From the NCBI GenBank assembly GCA_009797885.1, contig WNKP01000007.1:186001-250000 (forward strand): a stretch of 64,000 nt of DNA. Reading direction: 5' to 3'. A program made the translations under genes and the position numbers. A model generated the notes under the pieces. The model was not told the origin of the DNA and searched no databases. It saw only the letters and a program-made list of their open reading frames with translations. The stretch comes from Flavobacteriaceae bacterium GF1 (GTDB lineage Bacteria > Bacteroidota > Bacteroidia > Flavobacteriales > Flavobacteriaceae). Shown piece after piece: positions 54,502 to 61,673 of this stretch. The stretch's first letter is position 1. The number at the start of each line of letters is the position of its first letter.

Positions 54502-55788
54502 TTAATCTTTTGAACTCCAGAATACTTCTTCCTTTTTCCAGATATCCGGATCGTATGCGATACCCAGTCCGGGAACTGTGAAGATTTGCATACTCCCATT
54601 TTCAGGAACTACGGGAGAGTGCCAATCTTTTTGGCTTTTCTCACCACCTACTGCGTATTCCTGGTGGTGTGATAATACAGGGCAAACGGCAAATACCTGG
54701 TTGGCCGCCGCTGCCATAGGCCCAGCTTTTGGGGAATGGGGCGTAAACCCAATTCCATAATAATTCGCCAGATGTGATATTTTTAAAGTGCGAACCATAC
54801 CTCCATGATAGTATACATCAGGTTGGAGTGTATCCATAGCTCCTATTTCTGCCATCAATTTGAACTGATCAAAACTGAAATCCTGCTCTCCCCCTGCAAT
54901 AGCGCAGGTGGTTGCAGCATCCTTAACCAATTTATGTGACCACAGGTCCTGCCAGTAGCAAGGTTCTTCAAAAAACGCTATGTTATGATCCTCTAGCATA
55001 TGAAGTACCTCAATGGCCTCGTGGGCAGAGTATGAACCGTTTCCATCAACGTACAGCGTGATGTTTTCGCCCACTCGTTTGCGCATGTAGGGCACCCATT
55101 GGTTGGTGCGGGTAATATAGGGCTCGATATTTTTCATTCGTCCCCCAATCTTAAATTTTATGGCTTCGGACCCCGTAGCCTCAATGGTATTCATAATTCT
55201 ATCGGTTTCAACCTCGTAGGGATTTTCCCGTTCAAGACTGGATATGTAGACAGGATATTTTGTTCGCACTTGTTCACCTAAAAAGGAGTGGGCAGGGGCA
55301 TTGGCCAACTTTCCCAATAAATCCCATATGGCAATCTCAACGGTACCAATACCGTTCCAGTAGGGCAGTCCTACAAATTTGTAATTTCGTCCGTATCTCA
55401 AAAATTCGTTGGGCAAATTGGCGACTTCCCTTGCATCTTTGCCCGCAAAGTTCTTGGCGGCCAGTTGGGTAAATATGGTCTGGGTTGCCAAAAAGCGGCC
55501 CGTGTTCATGACCGTTACCCCTTGGTTACCCTCTGTATCGGTGACCCGAAGAAAGAAACGCTTTTTCGTATCGACCACCTCGACCTTGTCAATAATTATC
55601 GGAGCGGAAAATGTGGCCTTTACCCTTTCGGTGATATCGGCCTCTAAGGTACCCCCAGCATAAGGTTTTTTATTGCTTTCTTCGGCTTTGATGCCCTGCA
55701 CCGCATCATTGCAGCCCGTAATAGGTAAAGTAACTGCCGCAGCACTTGCCACGGTCGTTGTTCTTAAAAATTTTCTTCTATCGAACAT
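54502..55788 (-). CDS. enolase-superfamily (mandelate racemase / muconate lactonising type) Tat lipoprotein
   Basis: A 428-residue enzyme that should abstract a proton alpha to a carboxylate. Catalytic-fold residues are visible: K211-F-K213 in EAIKFKIGG, metal ligand D248 in YVDGNGS, EEPCYW, GGEQD and TPHSPKAG. The leader DRRKFLRTTTVASAAAV is twin-arginine and ends in the lipobox ITGC (Cys26), so the enzyme is predicted to be folded, exported and lipid-anchored, unusual for a superfamily mostly cytoplasmic. Sugar-acid dehydratases are the likeliest relatives. It converges with the oxidoreductase operon and shares direction with the MFS gene 236 bp upstream. Confidence 0.87.
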   Translation of the reverse strand: MFDRRKFLRTTTVASAAAVTLPITGCNDAVQGIKAEESNKKPYAGGTLEADITERVKATFSAPIIIDKVEVVDTKKRFFLRVTDTEGNQGVTVMNTGRFLATQTIFTQLAAKNFAGKDAREVANLPNEFLRYGRNYKFVGLPYWNGIGTVEIAIWDLLGKLANAPAHSFLGEQVRTKYPVYISSLERENPYEVETDRIMNTIEATGSEAIKFKIGGRMKNIEPYITRTNQWVPYMRKRVGENITLYVDGNGSYSAHEAIEVLHMLEDHNIAFFEEPCYWQDLWSHKLVKDAATTCAIAGGEQDFSFDQFKLMAEIGAMDTLQPDVYYHGGMVRTLKISHLANYYGIGFTPHSPKAGPMAAAANQVFAVCPVLSHHQEYAVGGEKSQKDWHSPVVPENGSMQIFTVPGLGIAYDPDIWKKEEVFWSSKD

Positions 55789-56024
55789 AGTATTCTTGCT
55801 TTTTAATTGTGCTGATATCTTTTTCCAGAATAGTACTTAGTTAATGTTCTAAGGAAAAAAGTTTACGGAATTCCGGATTTATCAGAAATCAGCGGTCTCC
55901 AAAAAATGGCTGCGTGACTGTTATCCAATTGTCTACTTTTTTGCTGCAAGTCCAACTAAGTAGAGGTAACTTTTATTGATGGGGGCAAACCCATTTTGAT
56001 GGCTTTACTATGATTATTCGATAG

Positions 56025-57350
56025 CTACTCAGCCCCTTTTCTTCTATTGATCCAAACATAAAGAACTATAAACAATACAACCAATATTGCAGGAAGCACT
56101 GACATGTTTCGAAGTGTTGTGGCGGCACCTGCGGTTTCAATGGATTTTCCCATAATTGGAAGAATCATCGATGTAGCTACGAAACCTGCTCCGCCAAGGA
56201 TCGACATTCCCAGGGCACCACTTTTAGGTACATACTCCGAAGTAACCCCAATCATCGTAGGCCAGAAGTAACAAACACCAACGGCAAATACAGCGGCAGA
56301 AGCAACGGTCATGACCGGTCCGCTTGAGATACTTAGCAGTAACAATCCGGCCACTGAGAATATTGCCGAACCCAGCAATACCCCGGTCGGATTTAAGCGA
56401 TGAATCAAACCGCCGGCAAAATAACGCCCTACTGCCATAATTCCAGTAACTACCGCCAGAATTATCATCGGATGAATTCCATTCTCCGCCAACAATGCGT
56501 TGATCCACTGTGTGGTTCCCAATTCGGTCGATGCTGTAAGCAACATGCAGAAAAAGATGAATGGAAACAACAGACTCATCTTGTTGACCACTTTACCTTC
56601 AATGACAATAAATAGGGTAATTACGGCTATGATAATTAGTGGGAGTGCATAGTTCGAAGTAACCATTGCGGCTACATCTGGTCTGGTCGCTACCAAGATC
56701 ATAAAGATTACTGCCAAGGTTATGGTGTATGGCGCTCCAATATTTCTCATCATTTCCTTATAGGTAACTCCGGTCGTAACTCTTTCTGTTTCAGGTATTT
56801 CTTGTCGGAAAAACAAGAACCCGTATAACGCCAAGGGAATAAATAACAGGCTGACCAACACCTGCCATGACAGGTCCATTTGATCCATTACCAAAGCTGC
56901 AAGTAAACTTCCGACTACAATTCCACCTGGAAACCAAACATGGAAACGGTTCAACATTTTTGTTTTCCTATCAGGAAAAATCGTTGCGACCAGCGGATTG
57001 CATGCCGCCTCAACACTACCATTGCCCAAACCAATAAATACATTGGCAAGAAATAGGGAGGTATAGTCTTTTGCCATAAGTAATGAAACAATACCAACTA
57101 AGTGTAGTGCAAATGCAAGCCATACAATGGTTTTGGTCTTAACGATATCGATAATATATCCACCCGCGAACATGGCCACCGCAAAACCCCAAAAAGCCGG
57201 CCCAAATGCACGCCCAACTTGTTCTTTAGTAAGTCCATATTCATCAGTAAATACGCCTTCTATCTTTGCACGAATGGCAAAGGTTATGGCAGTTACGAGC
57301 AGTGCCAAGCAAGATGCGACAAATAGTCTTTTTTGATTTATATTTTTCAT
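56025..57350 (-). CDS. MFS transporter
   Basis: A 441-residue inner-membrane transporter with about 12 hydrophobic helices, from LFVASCLALLVTAITFAIRA to VLPAILVVLFIVLYVWIN. The loop between helices 2 and 3 (GYIIDIVKTKTI) is a weak form of the MFS loop. The stretch GLGNGSVEAACNPLVATIFP resembles fucose/glucose-type and nucleoside-type family members in Bacteroidota. A sugar or sugar-acid substrate is plausible given the racemase-like gene downstream, but is inferred. A 20-bp dyad lies 43 bp upstream of the start. Confidence 0.88.
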   Translation of the reverse strand: MKNINQKRLFVASCLALLVTAITFAIRAKIEGVFTDEYGLTKEQVGRAFGPAFWGFAVAMFAGGYIIDIVKTKTIVWLAFALHLVGIVSLLMAKDYTSLFLANVFIGLGNGSVEAACNPLVATIFPDRKTKMLNRFHVWFPGGIVVGSLLAALVMDQMDLSWQVLVSLLFIPLALYGFLFFRQEIPETERVTTGVTYKEMMRNIGAPYTITLAVIFMILVATRPDVAAMVTSNYALPLIIIAVITLFIVIEGKVVNKMSLLFPFIFFCMLLTASTELGTTQWINALLAENGIHPMIILAVVTGIMAVGRYFAGGLIHRLNPTGVLLGSAIFSVAGLLLLSISSGPVMTVASAAVFAVGVCYFWPTMIGVTSEYVPKSGALGMSILGGAGFVATSMILPIMGKSIETAGAATTLRNMSVLPAILVVLFIVLYVWINRRKGAE

Positions 57351-57392
57351 GGTTTGGTTATTTAATCGGTTTCACGATAAGAAAATTAAAAA

Positions 57393-57412
57393 TTTTGTAC
57401 TACTGTACAAAA
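57393..57412. promoter_or_regulatory. palindromic operator upstream of the MFS gene
   Basis: TTTTGTAC (57393-57400) and GTACAAAA (57405-57412) form a perfect 8-bp dyad around TACT. It is 43 bp from the transporter start, where a repressor would block transcription. The TTGTAC-N4-GTACAA core is of GntR-type appearance. No regulator gene is adjacent. Confidence 0.5.
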
Positions 57413-57812
57413 ACATTTATCATCTTCATTGACCATCAAGGTCCTTTTGCAAATGGGCTTTTTGCTAAGACTACAAATCCGTTTTTATGGTTCTCCAAAG
57501 ACGGAACAATAGTCTTATCGAATATCTTTTTTGCACATCCAAGAAGTAATCCAAAAGGCAAGGGTATTGACGGGGAAAGGGAAAAACCTTCGAGAACACC
57601 GATCATAGCAATGACTACCGAGGATAGACCTGGAGATAAGGACTTCATTACCAAAACCGGCTACCACGGACAAAGGCGCTCATTATATTTTAAAAGTGAA
57701 CCCGGTAAAGTTAGGCTTCAAACGTTCCGTATACGTGCCAAACACGTCGCTCAAAAAAGATGCAAGTCTTATACCAACAATCCATTCCTTTGACGGCGGT
57801 ATCACCCTATGA
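57413..57812 (+). pseudogene. decayed, frameshifted coding remnant of unknown family
   Basis: A plus-strand frame reads DHQGPFANGLFAKTTNPFLW, then SKDGTIVLSN and AMTTEDRPGDKDF, with coding-like codons; an alternative frame takes over near 57640 and reads PATTDKGAHYILKVNPVKLG then PNTSLKKDASLIPTIHSFDG to a TGA at 57810. Neither frame alone looks natural, but joined they do, which suggests a frameshift in a former gene. 'SFDGGITL' and 'FLWFSKDGT' hint at a BNR/sialidase-like repeat protein, only as a guess. The 526-bp gap 57351-57876 holds no intact gene. Confidence 0.35.
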
Positions 57813-57876
57813 TTGTATTCTTCCCAATGCCCCGTTAAGTCATAGTGATTTCATGCATTTGTGTAATAACAAGTTC

Positions 57877-60504
57877 TTATCTCTTAATAATTTTTTTGTA
57901 ATAGTTTTTAGTACCCTTTTTTATCCTTAGGATGTAAATTCCATTTTTTTTCTCACTTAAATCTATTTTTATCAAATTAGGATTTGATTCGTCTATTGTA
58001 TACTTATCTATAAGTTCTCCTAGCAAGGACCTGACTTCCAGTGTTCCTTGAATTATTTTTTCCCTATTATTGATTTCCAAATAAAAAACACCTCCGTTAC
58101 TGGGATTTGGTGAAACTATAAAATCATTTTTTTCAGATAATACGTTCGGAGGATTATTTTGAGTTGTTTTTTCCGTTAGGGAATAATCGTAATTTTCCCA
58201 CCTAAGTTTTGCAGGTATATTTTGGTTAATGATGATTTGATTAAGAGTCATGGGTCCTATTGCCGGCCATGAAACATCACCGTAGTTATTAAAGAAACTT
58301 GGTTTTTCGCTTAAGTATAATGAAGATTCTCCTAAAAATTTATAAGTTTCTCGTATACCACCATCTTCGTTATAAAGATTATAGCTAAAATCATACAATA
58401 TAAATGTGCTTGGTTCTGATATCGTATCGTTTTTTCCATAGATGATTTCGTTATACTGATTGCCAACGATATTAGTTTTTTCAGTATGATCTAAATAGAT
58501 ATTACCTAATTTATCTGGTTCTTTGTAAACATAATTTCTGAAAAGGGTATTATTTTCCCCATTTCGGTTTTCTCCACTTTGATAATCAGAAACTATATAT
58601 TCCACATAATTTCCTTCGAATAAATTGCTATTTGGATTACCGCCGTGTAAAATAAGGTCACCTACATCATTACTGGTTTTTTCACGTGAATAATTATATG
58701 CAAAAACATTATATTTTGCATTATGGTTCAATAGCATTGAGTGTCGGAAATTTTTAAAAATATTGTTTTCTATTTTATTATACTTTCCTTCCAAATCTTC
58801 TGTACAATCTTTTCCCGAAATAGCTATCCCATAACCCTGTCCTCCACCTCCAAAGCATAAAGCGTCATGAAAAAAGCTATCCCTAATTTCAATATTATTT
58901 GAACAGGCCAGGCTTATCCCAACATTATAAATCCCTGATAGCTCTATGTTTTTTACCCAACAATTATCAGATTTTCTAAATTCTATTAGCCTAAATCCTT
59001 TTAAGTTTACATTGCATTCTATCGTATTTCCTGGCCCATATCTAAGAGACAAATTTTCTATACCTATTTCTGAGCCATTGGTAATTTGTATGTAATTGTT
59101 ATTGTTAGGAATACCAGATGAATCCACGTTAATGTCAAAAATTATTTCGGTATAAGTGGGATTATTATCCGCCACAGTACCTTTGCCTTTTAAAATAATG
59201 TTTGAAAGATTATATCGATTGCTATCAATTGTTATGTCATCTCCTAAATAAATTGCATCAGAAAAATGATATGTTCCGGATTGAAACTGTACGATTATAT
59301 GGTCGTCGGGATGTTGATTTTTAAGATTATTGGCTTCAATCAGTGCATTCTTAAGGTTTAAATAATTCTGATTTGAATCCAATACGGGATTCTGTACATT
59401 AACAACACAATTGGCACAAGTGTTTTCTGGAATCGAAATAATATTGGATTGATAACCCGCATTTCTCCATTCTGATATTGAAAACTCTTGATTTTCCCTA
59501 TCTAGAGGAACTGATTTAAAGTTTAAATAAGAATGCTCCTTATAAGTAAAGACATTCCCATAACTATTATAGGCCCATATATTTGTACCCTCATTAACTA
59601 TTAAATCGTCCGTTCCATCACCATCCAAATCTCCAAATGAAAGAAGTCTATCATTATGACTTGCTAGTGTATTTGTAATTTCATAGTTAAACCTTGCCCC
59701 ATCCGATTCATAGAGCCAGAGCTTTTTGCCTTCTGTAGTATTGCTGGCTAAAATCAAATCCGAAAAATTATCTTTGATTCTATTTGAATTCAGAAAAAAG
59801 ATTTCTTTTCCTTTTTGATCGACTAAGTTGGTATATGCTAGGTAGTCAAATTTAATTCCGTCAGATTTATAGACCCAAACCCGCTGATCATGGTTGTAAT
59901 CCTGTACAAGGATTAGGTCTTTTTTGTTATCCCCAGTTATATCAGCGAAATACTCCTTTTTTAGATACGCATCAATAAACTTGGTATATGAGTTGTCTTG
60001 ATAAACAAAATCCCCACCGATATAGTTATATGTCCATAGTTCTTTATCTGGACCAGAATTCTTGATTAGGACTAATTCTTCTTTATTGTCATTATTAATA
60101 TCTGCGAATATTTGATTGGTTTCGTCACTTCCAGAAATAGGAATAAATGTCTGTCCTTTACTTGGGAAATGTTCTGGTAATATCTCAAAATACCATAAAT
60201 TCTTACCGGTAGGTGTGTTTTCTATTAAAATCAAATTGGCCCTATTATCTCCATTGATGTCAGCAATGGTGAAAGAGTCAAAATTATTGGAAGGACTAAA
60301 CATAATCTCGCTTAGAAAAGTAAAAACATAATTACTATTTCCTATATAGTTTTGTCTTATTAATAACTCATCTCCCTCTTTGGATATAGTTATAAAATCA
60401 TCTTTATGATCTCCGTTTATATCCGTCAAAAACTTTTTTTCTTGACTGAATAGATTTAGTACAACTAAGAATAATAAAATTGTAAGTAGGTAATAGTTTT
60501 TCAT
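57877..60504 (-). CDS. secreted FG-GAP plus parallel beta-helix protein with T9SS sorting domain
   Basis: An 875-residue protein from ATG 60504, which gives a proper signal peptide (MKNYYLLTILLFLVVLNLFS); an ORF extension to 60612 lacks support. Residues about 20-360 hold FG-GAP repeats (DINGDHKDDFITISKEG, DINGDNRANLILIE, DLDGDGTDDLIVNEG). About 390-750 is a right-handed beta-helix (YNLSNIILKGKGTV, NNIEIRDSFFHDALCFGGGG), as in polysaccharide lyases. The last 80 residues (VSPNPSNGGVFYLEI, KNGIYILRIKKG) form a type A sorting domain for type IX secretion. Strikingly AT-rich beside its neighbours, so recently acquired DNA is possible. Catalytic residues cannot be assigned. Confidence 0.85.
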   Translation of the reverse strand: MKNYYLLTILLFLVVLNLFSQEKKFLTDINGDHKDDFITISKEGDELLIRQNYIGNSNYVFTFLSEIMFSPSNNFDSFTIADINGDNRANLILIENTPTGKNLWYFEILPEHFPSKGQTFIPISGSDETNQIFADINNDNKEELVLIKNSGPDKELWTYNYIGGDFVYQDNSYTKFIDAYLKKEYFADITGDNKKDLILVQDYNHDQRVWVYKSDGIKFDYLAYTNLVDQKGKEIFFLNSNRIKDNFSDLILASNTTEGKKLWLYESDGARFNYEITNTLASHNDRLLSFGDLDGDGTDDLIVNEGTNIWAYNSYGNVFTYKEHSYLNFKSVPLDRENQEFSISEWRNAGYQSNIISIPENTCANCVVNVQNPVLDSNQNYLNLKNALIEANNLKNQHPDDHIIVQFQSGTYHFSDAIYLGDDITIDSNRYNLSNIILKGKGTVADNNPTYTEIIFDINVDSSGIPNNNNYIQITNGSEIGIENLSLRYGPGNTIECNVNLKGFRLIEFRKSDNCWVKNIELSGIYNVGISLACSNNIEIRDSFFHDALCFGGGGQGYGIAISGKDCTEDLEGKYNKIENNIFKNFRHSMLLNHNAKYNVFAYNYSREKTSNDVGDLILHGGNPNSNLFEGNYVEYIVSDYQSGENRNGENNTLFRNYVYKEPDKLGNIYLDHTEKTNIVGNQYNEIIYGKNDTISEPSTFILYDFSYNLYNEDGGIRETYKFLGESSLYLSEKPSFFNNYGDVSWPAIGPMTLNQIIINQNIPAKLRWENYDYSLTEKTTQNNPPNVLSEKNDFIVSPNPSNGGVFYLEINNREKIIQGTLEVRSLLGELIDKYTIDESNPNLIKIDLSEKKNGIYILRIKKGTKNYYKKIIKR

Positions 60505-60688
60505 TTTTTTGGGATGTTTATGTAATACATCGTAAGAATATAAGCCATAAATCCATATATCCATTATGTAAAGAACCAAGATAAGCGCTTCTTTCCCGTT
60601 AAATACTGACAACGGTCATTTTTGCCCATAATACCAATTCGTACCTTTCCCAATATTGTTTTGTCAATTGATATGTAAAAAATTGGTT

Positions 60689-61180
60689 ATGGTACCTAAA
60701 AAGAAAAACTACATTTCACCTATTCTAAGTTTTGATTTCTATCTGGAGAATTACCACAAGCTATTGAAAAAATTGAAAGTGGAAAACGATTTGAAACAAT
60801 TGGGATCCCTATTAAAAAGAAACATCGATCCAAGCATCCAGGAAGTTCTAGAAACTGCTGATTATGAAGCACTTGTGGTTACCGATTCCAATAGGGAAAT
60901 TGTATGGGCCGATAACGGATTTAGGGAAATGACGGGATATGCCAAGGACTTTGCCATAGGCAAACGACCTACCTTTTTGCACGGTACGAACACATCAGAA
61001 GCTACTAGGGGTGAAATACGGCAGTTATTAAAGGAAGAGAAGCGTTTTAAGGCCGCTATTACCAATTACCGCAAAAATGGCGAAGAATATCAATGCCAGA
61101 TTGATGTTTTGCCCTTATATGACTCGGAAAACAGACTTACCCACTTTCTTGCTATGGAGCGCGAAAAAAAAGCAGCTTAG
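60689..61180 (+). CDS. LOV-like PAS domain protein lacking the photoactive cysteine
   Basis: A 163-residue cytoplasmic protein. A helical N-terminal segment (YISPILSFDFYLENYHKLL) is followed by one PAS domain at about 55-160: ALVVTDSNREIVWADNGFRE, MTGYAKDFAIGKRPTFLHG, AITNYRKNGEEYQCQIDVLP and RLTHFLAMERE. Layout and the GKxxxFLxG-TNTSEA segment resemble LOV domains, where the sequence is GxNCRFLQG; here Pro94 stands at the cysteine position. No output domain is present, so it may act as a protein-interaction module. ATG 60689 is preferred over a TTG at 60656. Confidence 0.8.
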   Translation: MVPKKKNYISPILSFDFYLENYHKLLKKLKVENDLKQLGSLLKRNIDPSIQEVLETADYEALVVTDSNREIVWADNGFREMTGYAKDFAIGKRPTFLHGTNTSEATRGEIRQLLKEEKRFKAAITNYRKNGEEYQCQIDVLPLYDSENRLTHFLAMEREKKAA

Positions 61181-61185
61181 TCGGA

Positions 61186-61662
61186 TCAGTCCGCAAGTAT
61201 CTCCAACATCACTTTCGGTGGAATATATTCAAAATAGCGTTCACGCATCTGGAACCTCTCGTTCAGGATTACAATAGCGGGCAACGAAAAGGGGCTTCCT
61301 TCCCTAGAAGCTAGGAGCAAAGGAATTTCATGGGTTGGGTTTCGTTTTTTGCCCAATTCCCTGTTATAAAAAGTATCCCCTCCAAAAGATATGGTGTCCT
61401 TGGATTCGACATTCATTTTAACCGCATAGTAATTACTGTTCAATTGGGCAACGACCCCTTCATCCCTAAAGGCCGCCCTGTCCATTTTCTTGCAGTAGGC
61501 GCACCAATCCGCATAAAAATCAATGAATACCTTTTTGGGCTTTAGGGCAAGGGAGTCTTCCAACTGTTCAAAATCCAACCAATTGATTGTTACCTGTTGG
61601 GAATGGCATATGCCTATGAAGAACAAGCAACAGCCAAACCATAACGATATCCTCAACTTCAT
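61186..61662 (-). CDS. exported thioredoxin-family protein
   Basis: A 158-residue thioredoxin-fold protein with a signal peptide (ends ICHSQ). The active site is WCAYCK near residue 57, inside VFIDFYADWCAYCKKMD, and the cis-proline strand is likely FSLPAIVILNE near 128. This Trp-Cys-x-x-Cys-Lys arrangement in a short exported protein is of the DsbD-gamma/thiol-disulfide type. It converges with the PAS gene and begins 11 bp after the TonB receptor downstream end, so both may share a transcript. Confidence 0.87.
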   Translation of the reverse strand: MKLRISLWFGCCLFFIGICHSQQVTINWLDFEQLEDSLALKPKKVFIDFYADWCAYCKKMDRAAFRDEGVVAQLNSNYYAVKMNVESKDTISFGGDTFYNRELGKKRNPTHEIPLLLASREGSPFSLPAIVILNERFQMRERYFEYIPPKVMLEILAD

Positions 61663-61673
61663 AGCTTCCCGAT

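Noticed and set aside
60505-60612. Extension of the beta-helix protein to 60612
   Set aside because: The extra residues precede a complete signal peptide that starts at 60504.
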